A stretch of 64,000 nucleotides of DNA. Origin: Erythrobacter sp. (GTDB taxonomy: Bacteria; Pseudomonadota; Alphaproteobacteria; Sphingomonadales; Sphingomonadaceae). Location: positions 1 through 64,000 of the forward strand of contig JAPYPR010000002.1 in assembly GCA_029937545.1 (NCBI GenBank), written 5' to 3'. Under the pieces are notes generated by a model. The model worked only from the letters and a program-made list of their open reading frames with translations, was not told where the DNA came from and ran no database searches. The position numbers were made by a program, and so were the translations under genes. Shown in pieces: positions 26,203-34,587 of this stretch. How positions within the stretch are numbered: the stretch's first letter is position 1; every line of letters starts with the position of its first letter.

Positions 26203-26928
26203 ATGATGCACGGCTTCGCCAATCCCAAACGGTTCCTAACGCTCGCCAGCTGGCTCACACCGCTGTTGCTTGCGGCCGGCCTCGTGCTGAGCGGAGGCGC
26301 GCTGTGGTGGGGGCTGACCCAGGTGTCGCCCGACCGCCTGATGGGCGAGACAGTGCGCATCCTCTTCCTCCACGTGCCCGCAGCCTGGCTTGGCATGGGC
26401 GGATGGACCGCGATTGCTATCTCGAGCCTCGTATACCTCGTCTGGCGGCACCCACTGGCGGCACTTGCTGCCCGCGCAGCGGCAGTGCCCGGCCTCGTCT
26501 TCACGCTGATCTGCCTCGTCACCGGCTCGATCTGGGGCCGGCCGACCTGGGGGACGTGGTGGGTTTGGGATGGCAGATTGACCAGCATGCTGGTGCTGGC
26601 CTTCCTCTACGCCGCCTATATCGCGCTCGCGCAAGCCGCTGCCCGTGAAGGAGTGAGCGCCCGCATCCCGGCGATTTTCGGACTGGTGGGTGCGATCAAC
26701 ATCCCGATCATCAATCGTAGTGTTGTCTGGTGGAATTCGCTCCACCAGCCGCCGAGCATCACCATGGGCAACAGCGCTATCGACGGGGAATATCTTGCAC
26801 CGTTGCTGGTCGCAGTGGTCGGCTTCTCGCTGATCTTCGGAGGAATTGTGCTGGCACGCATGCGGGCACTGCTGGCCGACATCCAGGCCGAGGCGCGTCT
26901 GCGCCGCCGGGCGAGCGAGGCGGTCTGA
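26203..26928 (+). CDS. ccmC: Heme exporter/heme handling protein CcmC
   Basis: This 241-residue membrane protein loads heme onto CcmE in the periplasm for cytochrome c maturation. Six hydrophobic helices are visible. The periplasmic tryptophan-rich WWD motif is seen as WGRPTWGTWWVWDGRLTS near residue 110. One of the two flanking heme-ligand histidines lies in LFLHVPAAW (about 60) and the other in SLHQPPSI (about 182). It begins a run of tightly overlapping ccm genes. ccmA and ccmB, often encoded just upstream, are not here; the upstream gene is the amino acid dehydrogenase. Confidence 0.95.
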   Translation: MMHGFANPKRFLTLASWLTPLLLAAGLVLSGGALWWGLTQVSPDRLMGETVRILFLHVPAAWLGMGGWTAIAISSLVYLVWRHPLAALAARAAAVPGLVFTLICLVTGSIWGRPTWGTWWVWDGRLTSMLVLAFLYAAYIALAQAAAREGVSARIPAIFGLVGAINIPIINRSVVWWNSLHQPPSITMGNSAIDGEYLAPLLVAVVGFSLIFGGIVLARMRALLADIQAEARLRRRASEAV

Positions 26929-27068
26929 TGCGCGAAGCGCTCGATCAGTGGGATTTCGTGCTCGCTGCCTATGCGGTAGGCGTTGTCGGCACGCTGGCGA
27001 TAATCGCCTGGGCGTGGGTCGACATGAAGCGGGCGGAGCGCCGCCGCGCGGAAAGCCGGCGGAAATGA
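26928..27068 (+). CDS. ccmD: Heme exporter protein CcmD
   Basis: This 46-residue single-helix protein helps release holo-CcmE from the CcmABC complex. Residues 8-28 (WDFVLAAYAVGVVGTLAIIAW) are the transmembrane helix, including the family's Tyr, and the tail is strongly basic (KRAERRRAESRRK). Its ATG overlaps the ccmC stop (TGATG), and its stop overlaps the ccmE start, so it is translationally coupled on both sides. Confidence 0.9.
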   Translation: MREALDQWDFVLAAYAVGVVGTLAIIAWAWVDMKRAERRRAESRRK

Positions 27069-27535
27069 GTGCGCTGAAACCCAAGCACCAGCGGCTGGTC
27101 CTCGTTGTTCTCGCCCTTGTGGCGCTTGTGGGAGCGGGGCTGCTGGCTGCCTATGCGCTGCGCAATCAGGCGAATTACTTTTATCTGCCCGAACAAATGC
27201 AGGCCGATCCGCCGGCCGTGGGTCAGGCCGTGAGGCTAGGCGGCATGGTCGAACAGGGTTCGCTCAAGACCGATAATGACGGTGTGACCCTGCGCTTTGC
27301 CGTCACCGGCAACGATGGCTCGCGCATTCCGGTGCGCTTCAGCGGCATCGCGCCCGACCTGTTCGTCGAAGGCTCCGGCGTGGTTGCCGAGGGACGGCTC
27401 GCCCCCGACGGCACCTTCGTGGCCGACAATTTGCTAGCAAAGCATGACGAGAACTACGTGCCCAGGGAACTCGAGGGCATGAGCGAGATGCAGGCCGCAA
27501 AGATGGCCGAAGAGACGACGGTCGGCCTGGAATGA
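27065..27535 (+). CDS. ccmE: Cytochrome c maturation heme chaperone CcmE
   Basis: This 156-residue protein is anchored by one N-terminal helix and has a periplasmic OB fold that binds heme covalently through a histidine, then passes it to CcmF. The heme-binding His and nearby Tyr are in LLAKHDENYVP near residue 126. FYLPEQM and RLGGMVEQGS are family segments. The ATG overlaps the ccmD stop, and the end overlaps ccmF by four bases. Confidence 0.96.
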   Translation: MSALKPKHQRLVLVVLALVALVGAGLLAAYALRNQANYFYLPEQMQADPPAVGQAVRLGGMVEQGSLKTDNDGVTLRFAVTGNDGSRIPVRFSGIAPDLFVEGSGVVAEGRLAPDGTFVADNLLAKHDENYVPRELEGMSEMQAAKMAEETTVGLE

Positions 27536-29487
27536 TCGCCGAACTCGGTCACGCCGCGCTGTGGCTCGCTGCCGCGCTCGCCGCGCTTCAGATGGCCGCC
27601 GGTTTCCTTGCCGTTCGCGCGGGCGAGGGGAGCGAGATCGCCAGGCTGGTGCGCCCGAGCGCAGTCGTGCAGGCCGCGCTCGCCAGCATCGCTTTCGCCA
27701 TGCTGCTGTGGCTGTTCGCCATCACCGACCTCTCGGTGAAGCTGGTGGCGGCCAATTCGCATTCATTGAAGCCGCTGGTGTTCAAGCTGTCGGGCGCATG
27801 GGGCAATCACGAAGGCTCCATGCTGCTGTGGGTGACGGTAATGTCGCTCTCCGGCGGACTCATCGCGCTCGCCGAGAAGCGCCTGCCGGAGCGCACCATG
27901 CATGCAACGCTGGCGGCGCAGGGCCTCGTCTCGCTTGGCTTTTACGCCTTCCTGATCCTGAGCTCCAATCCGTTCGAGCGCCTGCCGGTGCCTGCGCCAG
28001 AGGGCCTTGGCCTCAATCCCTTGCTGCAGGACCTCGGCCTCGCCTTCCATCCGCCGACGCTTTACATGGGTTATGTCGGCCTCTCGGTCGCGTTCAGCTT
28101 CGCCGTCGGTGCGCTGCTGACGCGGCAGGTCACGCCGGATTTCGCCAGCGCGATGCGGCCCTGGGTGCTAGGCGCCTGGGTCTTCCTGACCCTGGGCATC
28201 GTGGCCGGGTCCTTTTGGGCCTATTACGAACTCGGCTGGGGTGGATACTGGTTCTGGGACCCGGTGGAGAATGCTTCGCTGATGCCGTGGCTGGCCGCGA
28301 CGGCGCTGCTGCATTCGACCAGCGTCCTCGCCAGTCGCGACGCGCTGCGCGTCTGGACCATCATGCTCGGCGTGGTCGCGTTTTCGATGAGCATGGTGGG
28401 GACTTTCCTCGTGCGCTCGGGCATCCTCACCAGCGTGCATGCTTTCGCCGTCGATCCGGAACGGGGGAGCTTCATCCTCGTGCTGCTTGGCCTGTTCATC
28501 GGCGGCGCGCTGCTGCTGTTCGCCTTGCGCGCCAACACGATCAATGAGGGCCAGCGCTTTACCGTGACCAGCCGCGAGGGCGCGCTGGTGTTCAACAATG
28601 TGATGCTGAGCGCAATCCTTGCGATCGTGCTGCTCGGCACGCTCTATCCGCTGCTGACCGAGGCATTCGACGTGCGCGTGTCAGTGGGGCCGCCCTACTT
28701 CAATCCCGTCTCGGCGATTTTTGCCGTGCCGATGCTGATGATCATGGCCGTCGGGCCGCTGCTGCGCTGGCGGCAGGACCGGCTGGAACGCATTCGGCCA
28801 GAGCTGGCGCTGTTCGCCGCGCTCGTCCTCGTGTCGCTGATATTCTTCGGCTTCGTCACCGGTGTCGCGATCCTGCCCTTGCTGGGGCTGGCGCTCGGGA
28901 TCGGACTTGGCGTGGCCAGTTTCCTTCCGCTGCGCGGCCGCAATCTGAAGCGCGTGCCGCTGGCGACTTGGGGCATGATCGTCGCCCATTTCGGTATCGC
29001 CGTGGCCCTGATCGGCATGGCGAGCGAAAGCGCTTTCTCGAAGGAACGGCTCGCGGCAGTCGAGGCAGGGCAGAGCACGCAGGTCGGCCCCTGGACCGTG
29101 ACGCTGAGCGAGGTGATGCCTATCGCGGGACCCAACTGGACGGCCATCGAAGGCCGCCTCCGCGCGAGCTATGACGGCGGCGAGCCGGTCATGCTCACTC
29201 CGCAGGCACGGCGGTTCTGGGCACCCCCGCAGGAAACGACCGAGAGCGCGCTGGCGACGCGGTGGAACGGCCAGCTTTACGCCGTCATCGGCGATCGCAC
29301 GCCGGATGGTCGCTGGCAGATGCGGTTGTGGTGGAAACCGCTCGTCACGCTCATCTGGTACGGCGGCCTGCTGGTCGCGCTGGGCGGCGCGCTGGCGCTG
29401 GTCGGTCGCGTAATTGCCGACATCCGGCGACGACGCATCGCCCGGCGGATCGTCGAGCGGCGCATGGAGACGGAGGCGATGGCATGA
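27532..29487 (+). CDS. ccmF: Heme lyase subunit CcmF
   Basis: This 651-residue, roughly 14-15-helix membrane protein attaches heme from CcmE to the CXXCH motif of apocytochrome c. The WWD domain is seen as GWGGYWFWDPVENASLMPWL around residue 235. Conserved histidines lie in GSWG-type context (AWGNHEGSMLLW) and in the loops beside the WWD motif. Length and order are normal. It overlaps both neighbours by four bases (ATGA). Confidence 0.97.
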   Translation: MIAELGHAALWLAAALAALQMAAGFLAVRAGEGSEIARLVRPSAVVQAALASIAFAMLLWLFAITDLSVKLVAANSHSLKPLVFKLSGAWGNHEGSMLLWVTVMSLSGGLIALAEKRLPERTMHATLAAQGLVSLGFYAFLILSSNPFERLPVPAPEGLGLNPLLQDLGLAFHPPTLYMGYVGLSVAFSFAVGALLTRQVTPDFASAMRPWVLGAWVFLTLGIVAGSFWAYYELGWGGYWFWDPVENASLMPWLAATALLHSTSVLASRDALRVWTIMLGVVAFSMSMVGTFLVRSGILTSVHAFAVDPERGSFILVLLGLFIGGALLLFALRANTINEGQRFTVTSREGALVFNNVMLSAILAIVLLGTLYPLLTEAFDVRVSVGPPYFNPVSAIFAVPMLMIMAVGPLLRWRQDRLERIRPELALFAALVLVSLIFFGFVTGVAILPLLGLALGIGLGVASFLPLRGRNLKRVPLATWGMIVAHFGIAVALIGMASESAFSKERLAAVEAGQSTQVGPWTVTLSEVMPIAGPNWTAIEGRLRASYDGGEPVMLTPQARRFWAPPQETTESALATRWNGQLYAVIGDRTPDGRWQMRLWWKPLVTLIWYGGLLVALGGALALVGRVIADIRRRRIARRIVERRMETEAMA

Positions 29488-30008
29488 GCTGGCGCGTGTG
29501 GCTTCCGCTGTTCCTGTTCGCAGGTTTCCTCGGTCTGGCGGCCTACCAGCTGACCCAGCCGAAAGACGACTTCGTCGAGAGCGGCATGGTCGGCGAGGCG
29601 CTGCCCTATTTCGACCTGCCGGCCGCAATGGAAGGCGTGAATGGCGCCGCGACCACCGATTTCAAGGACGGGACGCCGCGGCTGCTCAATATTTGGGCCA
29701 GCTGGTGCCTGCCGTGCATCGCCGAAGCGCCGCAGCTGGAGCGGCTGAAGGAGGCGGGTGTGCCGATCGTCGGCATCGCGATTCGCGACCGGTCGGAGGA
29801 TGTAGCCCGGTTCCTGGCTCAACACGGCAATCCCTACACGCGCATCGCGCGCGACGACCTATCGGAAGTTCAGCTCGCGATCGGTTCGTCGGGTGTGCCC
29901 GAAACCTTTGTGATCGATGGCCGGGGCATCATCCGCTACCAGCACCTCGGCGACATTCGCGAAAGCGACGTGGCCATGCTGCTGGCCGAACTGGAGAAGG
30001 CGCGATGA
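29484..30008 (+). CDS. ccmG: Thiol:disulfide interchange protein CcmG/DsbE
   Basis: This 174-residue thioredoxin-fold reductase is anchored in the inner membrane by residues 5-22 and faces the periplasm. It keeps apocytochrome c cysteines reduced before heme attachment. The active site is WCLPC near residue 76; WCxPC is typical of this family. SGVPETFVID near 135 carries the cis-proline. It overlaps ccmF and ccmH by four bases each. Confidence 0.96.
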   Translation: MSWRVWLPLFLFAGFLGLAAYQLTQPKDDFVESGMVGEALPYFDLPAAMEGVNGAATTDFKDGTPRLLNIWASWCLPCIAEAPQLERLKEAGVPIVGIAIRDRSEDVARFLAQHGNPYTRIARDDLSEVQLAIGSSGVPETFVIDGRGIIRYQHLGDIRESDVAMLLAELEKAR

Positions 30009-30484
30009 GGAAACGTCGTCACCGCAGTGCAAACTGGGGTCGCTATCGGTGTGGCACTCGGTTGAAATCGGTTCCAGCTTTCGCTGGGATGATGGCTATG
30101 TTGCTAAGCCTTGCGCCACCGCTCGCCGCGCAGGACAGCATGCCGCCGGCCCCCTTCGCCTATCGCCAGCTCGACGATCCAACGCAGGAGGCCGCCGCGC
30201 AGGACCTGATGGAGACGTTGCGGTGCCTCAAGTGCCAGTCGCAATCCATCGCGGATAGCGATGCACCGATGGCGGGCGACATGCGCCACCAGGTCCGCAT
30301 CCGTATCGCTGCGGGAGAGGATCCCGAGGCGGTGCGCGCCTGGCTGGTCCAGCGCTATGGCGACTATGTCAGCTATCGGCCCGAGGTAAGCGCGGTGACC
30401 TGGCCGCTGTTTGCGATCCCTGCGCTGCTGGTGCTGATCGCGGCGGTGGTGCTGGCAGGCCGCCTCCGGAGGCGCGCATCGTGA
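30005..30484 (+). CDS. ccmH: Cytochrome c-type biogenesis protein CcmH
   Basis: This 159-residue protein has a periplasmic three-helix domain carrying the redox motif LRCLKCQSQSI near residue 73 and a C-terminal transmembrane helix (about 133-152). It reduces or presents apocytochrome c to CcmF. The N-terminus is odd: residues 2-28 are basic and un-signal-like, and they are encoded by DNA that contains a repeat-like palindrome (30072-30089). A methionine at 30089 would give a normal short signal peptide (MMAMLLSLAPPLAAQ). The ATG at 30005 overlaps the ccmG stop, as for the other genes here, so either start is possible. Confidence 0.92.
   Translation: MRKRRHRSANWGRYRCGTRLKSVPAFAGMMAMLLSLAPPLAAQDSMPPAPFAYRQLDDPTQEAAAQDLMETLRCLKCQSQSIADSDAPMAGDMRHQVRIRIAAGEDPEAVRAWLVQRYGDYVSYRPEVSAVTWPLFAIPALLVLIAAVVLAGRLRRRAS
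30072..30089 (+). repeat. REP-like palindrome inside the 5' end of ccmH
   Basis: TTCCAGC (30072-30078) and GCTGGGA (30083-30089) form a hairpin around TTTC. The surrounding text (GGTTCCAGCTTTCGCTGGGATGA) resembles a dispersed palindrome common in alphaproteobacterial genomes, often translated as PAFAGMT. Only one copy was noticed in this window, so repeat status rests on recall. Confidence 0.45.
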
Positions 30485-31137
30485 GCTGGTTGCCGATTCT
30501 CCTGCTGGCGCTGTTGACCTTCATCGGGGCCGTCTTCCTGCTGAAACTGCCGCGCAGCGTTTGGGCGCTGTTCGGGGCCGCGCTACTTTTCGGTCTTGCC
30601 GGATATGCCATCCAGGGTTCGCCTGGGCAGGCAGGCGCGCCTCGTGCCGCGACCGGAGAGGAATCGGCGCGCTCGGGGGAGGCCATGGTGCAGGCGCGTC
30701 GCGAATTTTATGCCGAGGGCGTGCTGCCGTCCCGCTTCGTCGTCACCGCCGATGCCTTCGCCCGCCGCGGCCAGTTCGACCAGTCGGCGCGTTTCCTCAG
30801 CAACGCCCTCGCCGAGAATCCGGACGATTCCGAAGCTTGGCTGGCCTTGGGCAACTCGCTGGTCGAGCATGCCGAGGGGCAGCTGACACCCGCCGCACTG
30901 AACGCCTACGAACGTGCCGACGCGGTCGGGCGCGGCAATCCGGCTCCGATCTATTTCCTTGGCCTCGCCTGGCTCCGTGCCGGCGATCCACAACGCACGC
31001 GCCAGCTCTGGGCGGAGTTACTAGCCAATGCATCGGAGAACGCGGACTGGCGCCCTCTGCTGGCCGAGCGCATCGAGCGGCTGGACGGCCTGCTCGGCGT
31101 CTCATCCGCCGCCGAAGAAGCCGAAGCAGCGGAATGA
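30481..31137 (+). CDS. TPR cytochrome c biogenesis factor (CcmI/CycH-like)
   Basis: This 218-residue protein has two N-terminal transmembrane helices (residues 3-20 and 27-44) and about three TPR-like repeats in the periplasmic part, such as ARFLSNALAENPDDSEAWLALGNSLVEHAEG. CcmI proteins bind the C-termini of apocytochrome c and hand them to CcmFH. Typical CcmI is about twice this length, so this is the short form. The GTG start overlaps the ccmH stop. It closes the ccm operon. Confidence 0.82.
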   Translation: MSWLPILLLALLTFIGAVFLLKLPRSVWALFGAALLFGLAGYAIQGSPGQAGAPRAATGEESARSGEAMVQARREFYAEGVLPSRFVVTADAFARRGQFDQSARFLSNALAENPDDSEAWLALGNSLVEHAEGQLTPAALNAYERADAVGRGNPAPIYFLGLAWLRAGDPQRTRQLWAELLANASENADWRPLLAERIERLDGLLGVSSAAEEAEAAE

Positions 31138-31256
31138 GACAGCCACTCTGCATCGTATTGCGGGCGGGCAGCCTTGCTGCTAATCGGCGCGCCCTGCGCA
31201 GGGCAGTGCTCTGCCATTCAGGCGAATGACGCAATGCGGCCGAACTTTTCTTTCCT

Positions 31257-33203
31257 ATGAGCGATAGCGCAACCGTCCAGGACCCGGTGCCCGAGGGGAC
31301 ACCCTCCACCGGCGGCCACGGCAATGGCCATGGCGGCGCATCGCGCACGGCTCTGGCAGTCGGCGCAATCGGCGTCGTCTTCGGCGATATCGGCACCAGT
31401 CCGCTCTACGCTTTCCGCGAAACTTTCTCCGGTGCGGCGAGTATCGCAATCGACCGGATGCATGTGCTGGGCGTGGTCAGCCTGATCTTCTGGTCGATGC
31501 TGATCGTCGTGGCGATTCAGTATGTCACCATCCTCATGCGCGCGGATAACAAGGGGCAGGGCGGCAGCCTCGCCCTTATTGCGCTGATCAGCCGTCATAT
31601 CGGCCAGACCAAATATGCTTGGCTGGTGGTGCTGCTCGGCGTGTTCGCTACCTCGCTTTTCTACGGCGACAGCATGATTACGCCTGCAATCTCGGTGTTG
31701 TCGGCGGTGGAGGGGCTGACGGTGGTCGACAATCGGCTCGACCCGCTGGTGATCCCCATCGCGCTGGTGCTGCTGGTGGGGCTGTTCCTCCTGCAGGCGC
31801 GCGGCACGGCCAAGGTCGGCGCGCTGTTTGCTCCGGTGATGATCGTCTATTTCACGGTGATTGCCGGCCTGGGGCTCAACCAGATCGTGCAGAACCCGGA
31901 CATCCTCTGGGCGCTAAACCCCTACTACGCGGTCATGTTCTTCGTGGCCGACGGGGTGGTCGCCTTCCTTGCGCTCGGTGCGGTCGTGCTGGCAGTGACC
32001 GGATCGGAAGCGCTTTATTCGGACATGGGCCATTTCGGGCGCGGACCGATGCGCTTGAGCTGGTTTGGCTTCGTCATGCCTTGCCTGCTGCTCAACTATT
32101 TCGGGCAGGGCGCGATGATCGCAGGCCTGCCGTCCGAACAGGCGGCCGAAGTCGTCCGTAACCCGTTCTTCCTTCTTGCGAGCGAGGAATATCGCCTGCC
32201 GCTGGTCATCCTCGCCACCATGGCGACCTTCATCGCGAGCCAGGCCGTGATCTCCGGCGCGTTCAGCATTACCCACCAGGCCATGCAGCTGGGCTTCATG
32301 CCGCGCCTATCGATTCGCCACACCAGCGAGACCGAGGCGGGGCAGATCTACATTCCGGTGATCAACTGGGCGCTGATGGTCGCGGTGATCGTGCTGGTGC
32401 TGACTTTCCAGACCTCGTCCAACCTCGCCGCGGCTTACGGTATCGCGGTGACCGGCGCGGTTACGATCGACACGATCCTCATGGGCGTGCTGTTCGTTGG
32501 CGTGTGGAAATGGAAATGGTGGGTCGCCCTGCCGATCGTGGTGTTCTTCCTGATTGTGGATGGCGCGTATTTCGCCGCGAACCTGGTGAAGGTGCCCGAT
32601 GGCGGCTGGTTCCCGCTGGTCGTCGGCCTCGTCGCCTTCACGCTGCTCACCACCTGGGCGCGCGGGCGCAGGTTGATGCGCGAGCGGATGAGCGAGACGG
32701 CGCTGCCAATCGAAATCTTCGCCAAGAGCGCCAAGAATTCTGCCACCCGCGTGCCGGGGACCGCCATCTTCATGGCCAGCCAGACCGCCGGCGTGCCCAG
32801 CGCGCTGTTGCACAACATCAAGCACAACAAAGTGCTGCACGAGCGGGTCATCATCCTGACCGTGCTGATCGCCGACAGCCCCTATGTCGAGAGCGACAAG
32901 CGCTGCGAAATCCACGACCTCGGCGACGGGTTCTACCGTGCGATCCTGCACTACGGTTTCATGCAGGAAACCAATGTGCCGGAAGGGCTGAAGGAAATGG
33001 AGCGCTGCGGCGGCAAGTTCGACATGATGCACACCAGCTTCTTCCTCAGCCGCCAGACCCTGCTCGCCAGCGACAAGCCCGGCATGCCGATCTGGCGGGA
33101 AAAGATCTTCGCCTGGATGCTGCGGAACGCGGCAACCGCGATGGACTTCTTCCGCCTGCCGACCAACCGTGTGGTGGAACTGGGGAGCCAGGTTGAGATT
33201 TGA
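31257..33203 (+). CDS. kup: Potassium uptake protein Kup
   Basis: This 648-residue potassium/proton symporter of the KUP/HAK/KT family has about twelve helices in the first 450 residues and a cytoplasmic C-terminal domain. The family signature [18 protein letters not shown] appears at about residues 40-57. [18 protein letters not shown] follows near 140. The N-terminal 35 residues are Gly/His-rich and probably disordered. The gene stands alone, with 119 bases of spacer before it, so it is probably a separate transcript. Confidence 0.96.
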   Translation: MSDSATVQDPVPEGTPSTGGHGNGHGGASRTALAVGAIGVVFGDIGTSPLYAFRETFSGAASIAIDRMHVLGVVSLIFWSMLIVVAIQYVTILMRADNKGQGGSLALIALISRHIGQTKYAWLVVLLGVFATSLFYGDSMITPAISVLSAVEGLTVVDNRLDPLVIPIALVLLVGLFLLQARGTAKVGALFAPVMIVYFTVIAGLGLNQIVQNPDILWALNPYYAVMFFVADGVVAFLALGAVVLAVTGSEALYSDMGHFGRGPMRLSWFGFVMPCLLLNYFGQGAMIAGLPSEQAAEVVRNPFFLLASEEYRLPLVILATMATFIASQAVISGAFSITHQAMQLGFMPRLSIRHTSETEAGQIYIPVINWALMVAVIVLVLTFQTSSNLAAAYGIAVTGAVTIDTILMGVLFVGVWKWKWWVALPIVVFFLIVDGAYFAANLVKVPDGGWFPLVVGLVAFTLLTTWARGRRLMRERMSETALPIEIFAKSAKNSATRVPGTAIFMASQTAGVPSALLHNIKHNKVLHERVIILTVLIADSPYVESDKRCEIHDLGDGFYRAILHYGFMQETNVPEGLKEMERCGGKFDMMHTSFFLSRQTLLASDKPGMPIWREKIFAWMLRNAATAMDFFRLPTNRVVELGSQVEI

Positions 33204-33237
33204 CGCTGGTCCAGCGCAGGCTATCGCCCGTCGGCCT

Positions 33238-33485
33238 CGGATCACGGCGTTCTATCGCCATGGTCGGACGGGCTTCGAAACTATTCTGCGACCTTAAGGA
33301 CGGATGGGGCCGAGTTCGCCATGCCCGCGAGCGGCTATCATCATGGTGACAGCGACCGTTACGAGAAGATCGGGGAAGTCAGTTCGAACCCAGACCGGTT
33401 CGTGGTCTACCGCGGTTGTCAGCTGCACTCCGGCGTAATGCCGGACCCGGCAGCCCGACGGGCGATCCGCAGTCCGGCCGTGTGA
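33238..33485 (+). pseudogene. Decayed 3' fragment of a DUF6445 family gene
   Basis: Two adjacent frames encode pieces of what looks like one protein. The first (33238-33299) reads RITAFYRHGRTGFETILRP and then stops. The second (from 33321, shifted by one frame) reads GYHHGDSDRYEKIGEV then DRFVVYRGCQLHSGVMPDP and ends at a TGA at 33483-33485. These match, in order, the C-terminal segments I recall from DUF6445 proteins (AFYRHR.TGFE, then FE.I....NR.V.YRG..LHSG). The family often accompanies TonB receptors in sphingomonads. The N-terminal two thirds are missing, so the gene is dead. The family assignment is from recall. Confidence 0.62.
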
Positions 33486-33497
33486 CAATCGCCATGT

Positions 33498-33935
33498 TCA
33501 TGTCGGGGGCGTGAGCGTTTTCCTGAGATAATGCGACGCATGACCCCTCGGCCTGCCGTGTAGCGTCGCCATCAACTCGTAGCCGTGCTTTTCGTAAAAC
33601 GGCCGCGCCTGCCAGCTGGTCGTTTCGACCAAGGCCAGTTCGCAGCCCTGCTCTCGAGCGAAATCCTCGGCTGCCGCAATGATTTTGCGACCTATACCAG
33701 AACCGCGCGCGCTGTCCGCCAGCCAGAGCAACTCGATGTGGAGCGTGTTCCAATAGCACGCACCGCGCAGCCCGCCGACAAGTTTGCCGACGTATTCCTT
33801 CGCCACGACATGAAAGCGCACCTCGAGTTCGTTCGGTTCGAGATCTGCGATGGTCGCACGGTTGAACCCGGCGATCCCGTCGCTGAGAGCCTGCGCGATG
33901 TCGGCAGGCGGATTGCGGACAATTTCAATCGGCAT
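33498..33935 (-). CDS. GNAT family N-acetyltransferase
   Basis: This 145-residue acetyl-CoA-dependent acetyltransferase has the central fold element LHIELLWLADSARGSGIGRKIIAAAE, whose RGSGIGRK is the acetyl-CoA pyrophosphate loop (motif A). The following LVETTSWQARPFYEKHGYE is the usual motif B. The substrate is unknown; the form resembles small GNATs acting on aminoglycosides or amines, which is not specific. It starts seven bases after yciB and is probably the last gene of the dapF-mtaB-ftsY-yciB unit. Confidence 0.88.
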   Translation of the reverse strand: MPIEIVRNPPADIAQALSDGIAGFNRATIADLEPNELEVRFHVVAKEYVGKLVGGLRGACYWNTLHIELLWLADSARGSGIGRKIIAAAEDFAREQGCELALVETTSWQARPFYEKHGYELMATLHGRPRGHASHYLRKTLTPPT

Positions 33936-33942
33936 GCGAGCG

Positions 33943-34587
33943 CTAAGCCGTCGGCGGCTCGTCTTTGGCGACCTCGTCCGCGTCGTCCAGTGCCAGCCCG
34001 TGGCGCAGCAGCATCGGGATTTGGGTGAAGGTGAACAGGAAGCTCAGTGGCATGAACACCCACAGCTTGGCCCAGAGCCAGCCTTCGAAGTCCATCGTGC
34101 GCACCAGCACCTCGTTCAGCGCGGCCAAAGCAAAGAAGAAGTAGCCCCAGTTGCGCGAAAGCTTGAGCCAGCCTTCGCGGTCGACGCCTTCGAAGGCGGC
34201 TTCGAGCAGAATCTGGAGCAGCGCCTTGCCGCGCAGCCAGCCGCCGACCAGCAGGACCCCGAACAAGAGGTAGATCGCGGTGGGCTTGAACTGGATGAAG
34301 CGTTCGTCCTGCAGCCAGATGGTCAAGCCGCCGAAGCCCACGATCAGCGCGGTCGACAGGATCAGCATGGGGCTGACGTGACCGAACTTCAGCTTGCTGA
34401 AGGCCAAGGCGACGACCGCGGCAATCATAAATGCGATGGTACCATAAATGACCGCCGCGATCTCGCCGAAGGTGGAATCGGCAGGCGGCTGGTAGAATTT
34501 GTAGACGCCCAGGAAGACCAGCAGCGGGCCGTAGTCGACCACGATGTTGAGCCAGCCGGACTTGGTCTTGGCTTCTTCGTTCATCAC
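33943..34587 (-). CDS. yciB: Inner membrane-spanning protein YciB / septation protein A homologue
   Basis: This 214-residue protein with five or six helices belongs to the YciB/IspZ family, which affects envelope integrity and septation in gammaproteobacteria and Shigella. The sequence shows VVDYGPLLVFLGVYKF at the start and SRNWGYFFFALAALNEVLVR near residue 155. TQIPMLLRHG lies near the end. The acidic C-terminal tail is short. It overlaps ftsY by four bases, which suggests co-insertion with the membrane targeting pathway but does not prove a link. Confidence 0.92.
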   Translation of the reverse strand: MMNEEAKTKSGWLNIVVDYGPLLVFLGVYKFYQPPADSTFGEIAAVIYGTIAFMIAAVVALAFSKLKFGHVSPMLILSTALIVGFGGLTIWLQDERFIQFKPTAIYLLFGVLLVGGWLRGKALLQILLEAAFEGVDREGWLKLSRNWGYFFFALAALNEVLVRTMDFEGWLWAKLWVFMPLSFLFTFTQIPMLLRHGLALDDADEVAKDEPPTA

